From Candidatus Sulfotelmatobacter sp. (GTDB lineage: Bacteria; Acidobacteriota; Terriglobia; Terriglobales; Acidobacteriaceae), in the NCBI GenBank assembly GCA_030040725.1, contig JASHTD010000587.1:1-7927 (forward strand): DNA of 7,927 nucleotides, written 5' to 3'. Under the pieces are notes generated by a model. That model saw nothing but the letters and a program-made list of their open reading frames with translations. It was not told the DNA's origin and searched no databases. Numbering within the stretch: position 1 is the first letter of the stretch; the number at the start of each line of letters is the position of its first letter. Shown piece after piece: positions 1-6,027 of this stretch. Made by a program: the position numbers and the translations under genes.

Positions 1-557
1 CGGGAGCTGGCGTTCTTTTTGATCTAGGCCCGCACGTCATCGATCAGGCACTGGTTCTTTTCGGAGAGCCGATCGCGATTACGGCATCCGCCTTCTGCCA
101 GCGCGAGACATCGCAGGTGGATGACTCGTTCGATGTCCTGCTCGAATATCCTCGGCTGCGCGCGATGGCGCGGGCGCGAATCATCGCATTTCAACCCGGA
201 CCGCATTTTCTGATTCACGGGACCAAGGGATCGTTCGTCAAATACGGCATGGATCCGCAGGAGCCTCGGCTGCGGGGAGAAAACGTTCCCGACGGATTGG
301 ATTGGGGCGCCGATTGGGGCGAAGAACCGGAAGAAAACTGGGGAACGCTCAGCCTAGCCGGCAAGCCGAGCGAAAAGATAAGGACAGATCGCGGCGATTA
401 TCGAGGCTTCTATGCCAACGTGCGGGACGCGATTGAAAAGAAATCTCCACTTGTTGTCCCCCCCGAGCAGGCTCTGCGAACTATGCGGGCGGTGATGCTC
501 GCGCACAAGAGCAGCCGGGAACGGCGAACGGTGAACTGGGATGAAGCCGCGGGATAA
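1..557 (+). CDS. Gfo/Idh/MocA-family NAD(P)-dependent oxidoreductase, C-terminal part (5' truncated)
   Basis: This reading frame is open to the left edge of the window (codons start at position 3) and ends at TAA 555-557, giving 184 visible residues; the N-terminal Rossmann domain lies outside. The fragment opens with GAGVLFDLGPHVIDQ, the signature at the start of the C-terminal domain of this family. The Asp in DLGPH (nt 21-23) and the His four residues later (nt 33-35) have the spacing of the catalytic Asp/His pair of inositol and glucose-fructose oxidoreductases. Further on, HGTKGSFVKYGMDPQE resembles the YdgJ/YhhX-like branch, and the tail has the usual helix with GFYANVRDAIE. Such enzymes oxidise or reduce sugars or related polyols in the cytoplasm; the substrate cannot be told from this part. 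A GTG at 117 could be mistaken for the start, but the family match continues upstream of it. The gene converges on the cupin gene with a 21-bp gap. Confidence 0.9.
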   Translation, partial: GAGVLFDLGPHVIDQALVLFGEPIAITASAFCQRETSQVDDSFDVLLEYPRLRAMARARIIAFQPGPHFLIHGTKGSFVKYGMDPQEPRLRGENVPDGLDWGADWGEEPEENWGTLSLAGKPSEKIRTDRGDYRGFYANVRDAIEKKSPLVVPPEQALRTMRAVMLAHKSSRERRTVNWDEAAG

Positions 558-578
558 CCTACCCGAAATAGCGAACTC

Positions 579-899
579 TTATGCGAAGCCCTGCCTCACC
601 GGATAGTCAACGATAATCGCGCGGCCGTCGGTGAGGGCTTTAACGGAATCGCGCGCGTTCGCCGGTACGATGGCGACAAAACCTGGTTTGGCGATTTGCG
701 TCGTGCCGTCGATTGTCAGCTCCAGTTCGCCTTCAGTCACTTCATATACTTCCTCTTGCGGATGAAAGTGCTCGTGAATGGCCGACCCACGAGTGAATTC
801 GTAATGCGCAAACGTCATGTTCTGCGAGTGAAAGTAGCGTCCGCGCCAGCCCGGCAAGCGCTCGACAACCTTGAGGCTGCTGGTATCCACCAAAGGCAT
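579..899 (-). CDS. Small single-domain cupin protein
   Basis: This 106-residue protein is a compact cupin_2-type beta barrel. Cupin motif 1 is textbook: Gly38, His44, His46, Glu50 and Gly57 fit G-x5-HxH-x3-E-x6-G, which normally supplies three metal ligands. Motif 2 is recognisable (KPG at 71-73, PAN at 79-81), but Asp84 stands where the fourth ligand, a His, is expected. There is no signal peptide or membrane segment, so it is probably cytoplasmic. The ATG at 899 is preceded by GAAGGTG four bases upstream. The gene starts 57 bp after the aminotransferase stop on the same strand with no clear terminator between, so the two are probably co-transcribed. Cupins of this size include isomerases, dioxygenases and sugar- or ligand-binding proteins; the sequence does not say which. 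Confidence is high for the fold and low for any function. Confidence 0.9.
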   Translation of the reverse strand: MPLVDTSSLKVVERLPGWRGRYFHSQNMTFAHYEFTRGSAIHEHFHPQEEVYEVTEGELELTIDGTTQIAKPGFVAIVPANARDSVKALTDGRAIIVDYPVRQGFA

Positions 900-956
900 T
901 TTGCACCTTCAAATTTCTACTTTCGCATATCGGAGTAACGGTCCATACCCTTCATG

Positions 957-2156
957 CTACGAAGGCAGTGGCGCGCCATTGCGGCGTCGGCTTACAGGGT
1001 TTGCCGGTCGCACCGAAAATGCCACCGTGCCACGCATCGCTTTCTGGAGTGCGGTCTGGAATTGCGCCATCTCCTCCTGCGTGCCCACCGTGATGCGCAC
1101 GCAAGTCGGCATCACCGGCCATATGCGCCCGATGTAGACTTTCTGTTGCGCCATGGCATCGATTACTTCTTTTCCTGGCCGTTTTGTGTCGAGCAGAAAG
1201 AAATTTGCCTCGGATGGGATGTAGGAGTAGCCGTTGCGGTCGAGCCAGTCGAAGGTCGCCTGCCGAACCGTAGCATTGATGCGCCGGCGCTCTCCAACAA
1301 TCCCTGAATCCTTCAGGCTGGCCGACGCGCCGACCACCGCTGTGATCGGCATGAAGTTCCAGCCTGCCGCGTCACTCACCTGCTTTAAAAGGTCGGGCCG
1401 GGCGATAGCAAATCCGCAACGCAGGCCGGCCATCCCATAAAGTTTCGAGAAAGTGCGAAGCAGAATGATATCCTCGCCGGCTTTTACGAAATCGATGGTC
1501 GAGGGCGCATCGCAAAAATGAATATAGGCTTCATCGACCATCACCACCGATCCTTTGGGCTTATTTTCGAGAAGATATTCGACATCAGCGTGCGGCGTGA
1601 GCGTGCCGGTCGGATTATTGGGAGTGCAGATGTAAAACAATCCCGCATCCGGCGCGGCGGCGATCATCGCTCGGACATCGTGAGCATAGGTCTTGGTCAG
1701 CGGTACATTGACGACGCGGGCCTTGGCTCGCGCGGCTGCAAACATTCCGGCTTCATAACCGGGATCGCCGGCAACGTAGCTCCGTTGAGGCGAGGTGAAT
1801 GTGAGAACTCCGAAATGGAGCCCGGGCGTGGAACCCGGAAACACGCGAACGTAGTCCGGATTCAGGCCTTCCTGCTTCGCAAAGTTGTGCAGAAGATCGT
1901 CCGTTAGATTGTCGCAGTAACGTCCGCCTTGCGGAATGATCGCAGCAATCGCCTCGCGTGCCGGCTGGCCGGGGCCCAGAGGGTTCTCGTTTGAGTCGAT
2001 AAAAACCGCGTCCGTGGTGTAGGGGCGATGGACTGCCGCAACCGCCGCGAGCAGCGGTTCTGTCAGAAAAGGAAAAGCCGCCGTAGCGGCGGCTGAGCCT
2101 TGCAGAAACGAGCGACGAGAAAAATGCGACGATGATGAGAGATTTCGAGCCGGCAT
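957..2156 (-). CDS. HisC-family PLP-dependent aminotransferase with twin-arginine (Tat) signal
   Basis: This 399-residue fold-type I aminotransferase resembles histidinol-phosphate aminotransferase. Visible motifs are NENPLGP (56-62), CTPNNPTGT (177-185), VDEAYIHF (207-214; Asp208 for the PLP ring nitrogen), TFSKLYGMAGLR (235-246; Lys238 is the Schiff-base lysine, Arg246 a phosphate contact) and VRITVG (353-358; Arg354 for the substrate carboxylate). All key residues are present, so it should be active. The N-terminus carries SRRSFLQG (13-20), followed by an alanine-rich hydrophobic stretch and possible AxA cleavage sites near residue 40, which is a Tat export signal. Removing it leaves roughly the usual HisC core of about 350 residues plus a short basic tail. 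The ATG at 2156 was chosen because GGGAGG lies five bases upstream; the TTG at 2204 falls inside the promoter. No other histidine-biosynthesis genes are nearby, so the true amino donor and acceptor are unknown. The cupin follows in the same unit. Confidence 0.9.
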   Translation of the reverse strand: MPARNLSSSSHFSRRSFLQGSAAATAAFPFLTEPLLAAVAAVHRPYTTDAVFIDSNENPLGPGQPAREAIAAIIPQGGRYCDNLTDDLLHNFAKQEGLNPDYVRVFPGSTPGLHFGVLTFTSPQRSYVAGDPGYEAGMFAAARAKARVVNVPLTKTYAHDVRAMIAAAPDAGLFYICTPNNPTGTLTPHADVEYLLENKPKGSVVMVDEAYIHFCDAPSTIDFVKAGEDIILLRTFSKLYGMAGLRCGFAIARPDLLKQVSDAAGWNFMPITAVVGASASLKDSGIVGERRRINATVRQATFDWLDRNGYSYIPSEANFFLLDTKRPGKEVIDAMAQQKVYIGRIWPVMPTCVRITVGTQEEMAQFQTALQKAMRGTVAFSVRPANPVSRRRNGAPLPS

Positions 2157-2161
2157 GGTAG

Positions 2162-2167
2162 CCTCCC
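2162..2167 (-). promoter_or_regulatory. Shine-Dalgarno that fixes the aminotransferase start
   Basis: On the - strand this reads GGGAGG, five bases before the ATG at 2156. No comparable site precedes the in-frame TTG at 2204. It therefore supports the shorter protein, in which the twin-arginine pair sits at residues 14-15, a normal distance from the N-terminus. Confidence 0.75.
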
Positions 2168-2194
2168 GCGCAGCGTGAGTTTTGCGAAGGAATG

Positions 2195-2222
2195 ATTGTA
2201 ACAATGGAAAGACTACTGTCGA
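2195..2222 (-). promoter_or_regulatory. Predicted sigma70-type promoter for the aminotransferase-cupin unit
   Basis: On the - strand, TCGACA (2222-2217; five of six match TTGACA) is separated by 16 bp from TACAAT (2200-2195; five of six match TATAAT). The -10 is preceded by TG one base away, the extended -10 signature. Transcription would start near 2188, leaving a leader of about 30 nt that contains GGGAGG before the ATG at 2156. The site lies in the 115-bp gap after the TPR gene, so the aminotransferase and cupin appear to be expressed independently of the sec-ton cluster. It was found by eye only. Confidence 0.6.
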
Positions 2223-2271
2223 TCCATAATTGCCGCTGCCGGGCTACGCCGACTGAACAGGCTTTCCGCCG

Positions 2272-3108
2272 CTACTGCTTCTGATCCATGGTGATGCCCT
2301 GCTGGCCGGGCTGTTTTTCGGCCTTGGCTTTCTTGGTGGCCAGAGTCTCATCCACCCAGTGATCGGCGGTCTTCAGATCCTGCTGCCGCGCGTCGAGATC
2401 TTCGCACTCAACATCCGCCTTTTCGCGGTACATAAGATTCAGATAGGCCATGGCATCGTCATAATCGGGGCGGAGTTGAATCGCTTTGTTCAAACTCTCG
2501 ATGCCTTCGTCGATCAGTGGCGTGTTCTTTTCCTTCAACTCTTCACAGGCTTTCTTCTGATCCTTGTTCTTCGCATTCAACTCCTCATCCGGCTTCATGC
2601 CCAGTTTGGCTCGCTCTTCCATGCGGGGTTGGTAACAAGCCGTCCAGTCGATAACACCAACGGAGTAATAAGGCTCAGGATCATTCGGGTCGAGGTCGGC
2701 GGCCATGCGGTAGTACTTCTTAGCATCGTCGAACTTTTTCATGTTGAGATAAAGATAAGCGATGCCCTTCGCCGCATTCACTTTCTGATCGCGCGGCGGA
2801 TTCATCTCCATCACAGCCTGGTATTGCTTGATGGCCTCTTCCGCCATCTTGTTATTGTCGGGCGTATCGGCGCCAGGGATATATTGCTGCGCATATGCGG
2901 TCGCCAGATACATCTTGGCGTTGATCAGGCTGGGATCCAAAGCTGTGGCGTGCTGGAAATCGTCGATCGCCTCTTCGTACTTGGCGTTCTTGTAAGCGGT
3001 CACGCCCTTGTTCAATTGATCGCGGGCGCGCAGTTTGTTGCAGCCCACGGCAGAAAAAAGCGCCAGCGTAGCGGCCGCCAGTGTGAGCAGACGAATGGAT
3101 TTATTCAT
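2272..3108 (-). CDS. TPR-repeat lipoprotein
   Basis: This 278-residue protein starts with a lipoprotein signal: MNKSIR, a hydrophobic stretch (7-19), then AVGC with the lipidated Cys23. The Ala at -3 is less usual than Leu but acceptable. The mature part is made of tetratricopeptide repeats: one at about 30-63 (GVTAYKNAKYEEAIDDFQHA), one at 64-104 with a short insert, one at 108-143 (YLYLNMKKFDDAKKYYRMA) and one after a charged Lys/Glu-rich insert (about 160-195) at about 196-230. The tail is hydrophilic. It is therefore a membrane-anchored periplasmic scaffold for protein-protein contact, and its partner is unknown. It is the last gene of the sec-ton cluster, 174 bp after the second exbD, and may have its own promoter. 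The ATG at 3108 is preferred over the in-frame GTG at 3132, because the GTG adds a poor n-region and sits at the predicted transcription start. A BamD-like role is possible but not shown. Confidence 0.88.
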   Translation of the reverse strand: MNKSIRLLTLAAATLALFSAVGCNKLRARDQLNKGVTAYKNAKYEEAIDDFQHATALDPSLINAKMYLATAYAQQYIPGADTPDNNKMAEEAIKQYQAVMEMNPPRDQKVNAAKGIAYLYLNMKKFDDAKKYYRMAADLDPNDPEPYYSVGVIDWTACYQPRMEERAKLGMKPDEELNAKNKDQKKACEELKEKNTPLIDEGIESLNKAIQLRPDYDDAMAYLNLMYREKADVECEDLDARQQDLKTADHWVDETLATKKAKAEKQPGQQGITMDQKQ

Positions 3109-3120
3109 TGCGATATAAGT

Positions 3121-3127
3121 CTCCCTT
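3121..3127 (-). promoter_or_regulatory. Shine-Dalgarno of the TPR lipoprotein gene
   Basis: This reads AAGGGAG on the - strand, 12 bases before the ATG at 3108. The spacing is longer than ideal. However, the site lies downstream of the competing GTG at 3132 and so can only serve the ATG. Confidence 0.5.
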
Positions 3128-3135
3128 GCCACAGC

Positions 3136-3165
3136 ATCCTAGGCCCAGAGACAGCAAATTGACAA
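3136..3165 (-). promoter_or_regulatory. Possible internal promoter ahead of the TPR lipoprotein gene
   Basis: On the - strand, TTGTCA (3165-3160) and TAGGAT (3141-3136) are separated by 18 bp. Transcription would begin near 3129, giving a leader of about 20 nt before the ATG at 3108. The match is moderate and was found by eye; read-through from the exbD genes is equally possible. Confidence 0.35.
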
Positions 3166-3195
3166 GCGCCAGCCAAACATTCGTTGGCGGAAGCG

Positions 3196-3219
3196 GCACC
3201 GGAGCCATTGCTCCTGTGC
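3196..3219 (-). other. Interrupted stem-loop downstream of the second exbD
   Basis: GCAC and GTGC (3196-3199, 3216-3219) enclose a single mismatch and a second stem, GGAG with CTCC, around a six-base loop. It lies in the 174-bp gap between exbD and the TPR gene. No U-run follows in the direction of transcription, so it is not a standard intrinsic terminator. It may be only a weak mRNA end or chance structure. Confidence 0.25.
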
Positions 3220-3282
3220 GCCGTCGGAATGCCACGCGCGAGATACGGACGCGATTCTGAAATTTGAAAACTTAGAACCTTT

Positions 3283-3723
3283 TTAGTTACCGGACTCGAT
3301 CTTCGCGGTGATCAGGCCGACTTTATCGACGCCCGCAGCATGGGCAATGTCGATCACGTTCGCCACGTCGGCAAACGGGATCGGATCATCTGCCTTCACG
3401 AACATCACTTTCTCGGCGCGGGTCTTATAGATATCGGCCAACCGCCCTTGCAGATTGTCCCAAGTCGCATCTTCCTGATTGATCTTGAGACCGGGATCCT
3501 GTCCTCCGCCTCGATCAATCAACTGGACCACGATCGTACGATCGGGCTGGTTATTCTTGGGCTGGTTCGGCGGAGGCGGCTGAGGAACCAGCGCGTCCAG
3601 GCCTTTCGGCGTCAAGGGTGTGATCACCATGAAAATGATCAGCAGCACCAGCAATACGTCAATCAGCGGAGTCACGTTAATGTTCGCGCTTTGGCCCCCG
3701 CTTGGGCCAACGGCCATACTCAT
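3283..3723 (-). CDS. exbD: ExbD/TolR-family biopolymer transport protein, second copy
   Basis: This 146-residue protein has one membrane helix (about 19-36) within the family signature NVTPLIDVLLVLLIIFMV. Asp22 corresponds to the proton-channel aspartate of E. coli ExbD (Asp25). The helix is followed by a proline/asparagine-rich linker (47-60), and then a periplasmic domain (about 62-142) ending with AGVDKVGLIT. ExbD sits in the inner membrane inside an ExbB ring and converts proton flow into movement of TonB. The start at 3723 has AAGGGAG seven bases upstream, and this site overlaps the TAA of the preceding exbD, so the two are probably translationally coupled. Compared with the first copy, the proline-rich linker and a GGGQDPG loop (72-78) are extra. 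TolR function cannot be excluded, but the tonB neighbour favours ExbD. Confidence 0.92.
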   Translation of the reverse strand: MSMAVGPSGGQSANINVTPLIDVLLVLLIIFMVITPLTPKGLDALVPQPPPPNQPKNNQPDRTIVVQLIDRGGGQDPGLKINQEDATWDNLQGRLADIYKTRAEKVMFVKADDPIPFADVANVIDIAHAAGVDKVGLITAKIESGN

Positions 3724-3735
3724 AATCGATCTCCC

Positions 3736-4194
3736 TTATTCCCCACCCGCCTTTACGGGTGGCGCATTCGGAGTAGTCTTTCTTTGGTCAGTCAGCAAGC
3801 CCAGATCGTCGACCCCGGCGGCTCGCACGGCATCGACCACTTGCACCACGTTGCCGTAGTGAGCGCGGGCATCGGCTTTCACATAGACTCGCTTGTCGGT
3901 GCGGTTGGCCAGACGGTCCTTCACTTTCTCTGTCAGCGAATCCGGCGATGTCTTGTCTGAGCCGAAAAACACATCTCCATTCTTCATCACCGACACCAGC
4001 AGAGCATCTTCCTTATCCGCGTCCTGCATCGGCGTCGGATTGTTTACTTTGGCCATGTCCACGCTGATGCCCTTCTGCAACATGGGCGTGATGACCATGA
4101 AGATGATAAGCAGCACCAGCATCACATCCACCATCGGCGTGACATTGATGTCGGAGTTGACCTTTGCGCCTTCGTTGCGCTTGGCTAGTGACAT
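3736..4194 (-). CDS. exbD: ExbD/TolR-family biopolymer transport protein, first copy
   Basis: This 152-residue ExbD has a short cytoplasmic start, a membrane helix (about 20-37) in NVTPMVDVMLVLLIIFMV with the channel aspartate at Asp23, and a periplasmic domain (about 45-138) ending in AAGVDDLGLLT. It also has a hydrophilic tail rich in Pro and Lys. It shares the membrane motif with the following copy, but the periplasmic halves differ considerably, so this is not a recent duplication. The start at 4194 has GGGAG ten bases upstream. It is separated from exbB by 126 bp containing a strong stem-loop, and is followed after 12 bp by the second exbD. The two may form a heterodimer in one ExbB ring or serve separate motors; this is inference. 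Confidence 0.93.
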   Translation of the reverse strand: MSLAKRNEGAKVNSDINVTPMVDVMLVLLIIFMVITPMLQKGISVDMAKVNNPTPMQDADKEDALLVSVMKNGDVFFGSDKTSPDSLTEKVKDRLANRTDKRVYVKADARAHYGNVVQVVDAVRAAGVDDLGLLTDQRKTTPNAPPVKAGGE

Positions 4195-4261
4195 AGTTTG
4201 ATCTCTCCCGTACTTTCGTCGGCGATTCGCGAGTCTAAACCCTGCTAGCGAATTGGGAAGC

Positions 4262-4287
4262 CCGGCGCTGGGCAGTCCCAGCGCCGG
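4262..4287 (-). promoter_or_regulatory. Perfect 11-bp stem-loop between exbB and exbD
   Basis: CCGGCGCTGGG (4262-4272) and CCCAGCGCCGG (4277-4287) are exact inverted repeats around a four-base loop, giving a very GC-rich hairpin in the transcript. In the direction of transcription no U-run follows, so it does not look like a full intrinsic terminator. A structure of this type between genes needed in unequal amounts could protect the upstream exbB message or partly halt transcription. That role is inferred, but the structure itself is certain. Confidence 0.6.
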
Positions 4288-4320
4288 ATCGGCAACTCAC
4301 CGCGGACCTCAGGTTCAAAC

Positions 4321-5082
4321 CTACGACCGGCGAACGTCCCGCCGCTTCAAGAAGTAATCGATCAGTTCGCTCGACGAGTTGTCCATCTCAACATCGAACG
4401 CTTCTACGCGGCCGGTGAGATAGTTAAACATCATCACGGCCGGAATCGCGACGAGAAGACCAAAAGCGGTGGTCACAAGCGCCTCGGAAATTCCGCCGGC
4501 GACTGCGCCCAGACCGGTTGCTTTCTGCTCGGAAATTCCTTTGAAAGCGTTCAGAATACCCATGACCGTTCCGAACAGGCCGACGAACGGCGCTGTCGAA
4601 CCGATAGTGGCCAGACCGCCCAAGCCACGCTTGAGTTCGGCGTGAACAATGGCTTCTGTCCGCTCCAGAGCGCGCTTCGAAGCTTCAATGGTCTCACCGG
4701 GGATGGCGCCGGGGCTATCCTGGTGGGCTTTGAATTCCATCAGGCCAGCGGTAACAACCTTGGCCAAGTGGCTCTTCTTGTTGCGCTCGGCGACTTTGAT
4801 AGCCTCGTCGATACGCCCGTCGCGTAGTGCCCCGGCAACCGCCGGAGCGAAGCTGCGGGATTGCTTGCGCGCCGCGTTATAGGCCATCCAGCGGTCGATC
4901 ATGACACCGATGGACCAACCGGACATTATGAACAGGATGATGCAGACCAATCTGGCGACGATACCCATCTGTTTCCAGAGTGAAATCGGGTCCCATCCTA
5001 CTGCGCCACCCTCCTGCACAATCCAAGTGGCCATCCTAGGAACATAACTGACAATTGCTGCTGCGAAGTTAGCTGCGAACAT
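4321..5082 (-). CDS. exbB: ExbB/TolQ/MotA-family proton channel protein
   Basis: This 253-residue inner-membrane protein has three membrane helices (about 41-63, 157-180 and 197-220) and a cytoplasmic loop between the first two. The signature GSTAPFVGLFGTVMGI (161-176) is intact. Thr172, Glu200 and Thr205 fall at the places of Thr148, Glu176 and Thr181 of E. coli ExbB, the polar residues of the proton path, and the 33-residue gap between the two threonines is the same. ExbB forms the ring that holds ExbD and TonB. The open frame runs up to 5232, but those 50 residues show no family similarity. The ATG at 5082 gives a typical N-terminus and has GAGGAGG upstream. It lies between tonB and the exbD pair on one strand. 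The tonB neighbour favours ExbB over TolQ. Confidence 0.93.
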   Translation of the reverse strand: MFAANFAAAIVSYVPRMATWIVQEGGAVGWDPISLWKQMGIVARLVCIILFIMSGWSIGVMIDRWMAYNAARKQSRSFAPAVAGALRDGRIDEAIKVAERNKKSHLAKVVTAGLMEFKAHQDSPGAIPGETIEASKRALERTEAIVHAELKRGLGGLATIGSTAPFVGLFGTVMGILNAFKGISEQKATGLGAVAGGISEALVTTAFGLLVAIPAVMMFNYLTGRVEAFDVEMDNSSSELIDYFLKRRDVRRS

Positions 5083-5289
5083 GAGTTGCTTTGCCTCCTC
5101 AGGACTTAGTTCCTTACTTTGATGCGCGATCAATCGCTGCTGCAAGAGCCGGGGAGAGAAAAGTTGTGCGTCACTCTGCACTCGCCTCTTGCCCAAGGCC
5201 CCGCCCGGCCAAAAGCAGCCTGGCATTCTCAACTTGCGTGGCCGATCTTTCCCGTCTTTTGTACCCGCTCTTGCCCAACCTGCCGGGGT
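5083..5289 (-). other. 207-bp tonB-exbB intergenic region with the exbB Shine-Dalgarno
   Basis: This stretch holds no convincing gene. GAGGAGG (5100-5094) is 11 bases before the exbB ATG and supports the start at 5082. A small inverted repeat, TTGAT/ATCAA around GCGCG (5119-5133), lies just upstream of it. An 11-bp direct repeat, CTCTTGCCCAA on the + strand, occurs at 5186-5196 and 5268-5278. No clear promoter or terminator was seen. Confidence 0.5.
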
Positions 5290-6027
5290 CTATCCGCCCG
5301 ACAGCGTGAAATTCACTTGTACTTCTGTATCCACTTCGACGGGCTCGCCGTTCAGCAAATAAGGTTTGTACCTCCATTGCCGGACGGCCTCGATGGCTGC
5401 CGGAGCGAGCATTGGATGTCCGCTAACCAGCTGCAGGTTTTCAATGGAGCCATCTTTGGAAATGACCGCTCGCAGGATGACCGTGCCCTGAATGCGCGCC
5501 TGGCGTGCCAGCGGAGGATATGTCGGGTTCACCTTTCGAATCAACAACCCCTGAGAGACGCCTTGCGACACGCGTACCCGCTGCGGGGTTGCGACTTTGG
5601 GCACAGCGACTGGCGTGGAACTGATAATGCCGCCGATGACTCCGCCCATCTGTCCGCCGGGAATACCACCCGGAACACCGCCGACCACGCCTGCTGATGC
5701 CATCGCCGGCGGAGCCTCATCCTCTTTGATCATCTGAACCTTCTGCGGAATCTTCGTCGGGGTGCGCAGGGCACCATTCACAATGTCGGTCTGAATCTGC
5801 TTCACGACGTGCACCGGAGCGGCAGCGGGTGGAGGCGGGGGTGGGGGTGGGGGCGGGGCAACCAGAAAGGTCATGAGCTGCTGCTTGGGCAGCGCTTCAG
5901 TGAAGATGAGCGGCATAAGCACCATAACGATGATCACCAATATCTCCAAAAAAATGGCGAACGTCGTCGTTCGTCCCCGCTTGGTCTTCAACCGCCCACC
6001 GGACTCCAGAAGGCTATCTTCAAACAT
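5290..6027 (-). CDS. tonB: TonB-family energy transducer
   Basis: This 245-residue protein has the standard TonB layout. A basic cytoplasmic start is followed by one membrane helix (about 23-43), a proline stretch of ten consecutive residues (58-67) and a glycine-rich linker (116-134, repeated GG-V/I-PGG). The C-terminal TonB domain (about 158-243) contains NPTYPPLARQARIQGTVILR, SKDGSIENLQLVSGHP and AIEAVRQWRYKPYLLNGEPV. The Tyr-Pro at 170-171 and the Trp-Arg-Tyr at 218-220 are typical of the family. It should span the periplasm from ExbB/ExbD to the TonB box of outer-membrane receptors. No receptor gene is visible here, so the cargo is unknown. The ATG at 6027 is preceded by GGGGGA seven bases upstream. 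The linker lacks the usual Glu-Pro/Lys-Pro repeats of enterobacterial TonB and relies on Pro10 plus Gly-rich segments. Confidence 0.93.
   Translation of the reverse strand: MFEDSLLESGGRLKTKRGRTTTFAIFLEILVIIVMVLMPLIFTEALPKQQLMTFLVAPPPPPPPPPPAAAPVHVVKQIQTDIVNGALRTPTKIPQKVQMIKEDEAPPAMASAGVVGGVPGGIPGGQMGGVIGGIISSTPVAVPKVATPQRVRVSQGVSQGLLIRKVNPTYPPLARQARIQGTVILRAVISKDGSIENLQLVSGHPMLAPAAIEAVRQWRYKPYLLNGEPVEVDTEVQVNFTLSGG
5837..5858 (+). other. G-quadruplex motif in the tonB proline codons
   Basis: On the + strand (the tonB template) there are runs of 5, 5, 5 and 4 guanines at 5837-5841, 5843-5847, 5849-5853 and 5855-5858, separated by single bases. This fits an intramolecular quadruplex with one-base loops. 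It arises because most of the proline codons end in C or A next to CC. Any effect on tonB transcription is inferred. Confidence 0.6.

Noticed and set aside
949..965. Five-base-pair hairpin CCTTC/GAAGG at the aminotransferase stop
   Set aside because: Short stem with no U-run; insufficient for a terminator call.
2157..2204. TTG start at 2204 giving a 415-residue aminotransferase
   Set aside because: The TTG lies within the predicted promoter spacer, has no good Shine-Dalgarno and would bury the Tat signal 16 residues deeper; GGGAGG precedes the ATG at 2156.
3109..3132. GTG start at 3132 for the TPR lipoprotein
   Set aside because: It adds eight residues ahead of a normal lipoprotein signal and falls at the predicted transcription start; the Shine-Dalgarno at 3121-3127 can only serve the ATG at 3108.
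2359..3162. Long + strand open frame (267 codons) opposite the TPR gene
   Set aside because: Antisense shadow of a gene with clear TPR and lipoprotein features; no recognisable domain.
3340..3960. + strand open frame (206 codons) opposite the two exbD genes
   Set aside because: Spans two well-supported genes on the other strand and has no domain pattern.
5083..5232. 50-residue N-terminal extension of ExbB
   Set aside because: No family similarity or helix, and GAGGAGG is placed for the ATG at 5082.
5186..5278. 11-bp direct repeat CTCTTGCCCAA in the tonB-exbB gap
   Set aside because: Only two copies, no symmetry or link to a known site; may be chance.
5119..5697. + strand open frame (192 codons) opposite tonB and the tonB-exbB gap
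   Set aside because: Mostly antisense to the conserved TonB C-terminal domain; composition looks like a shadow.
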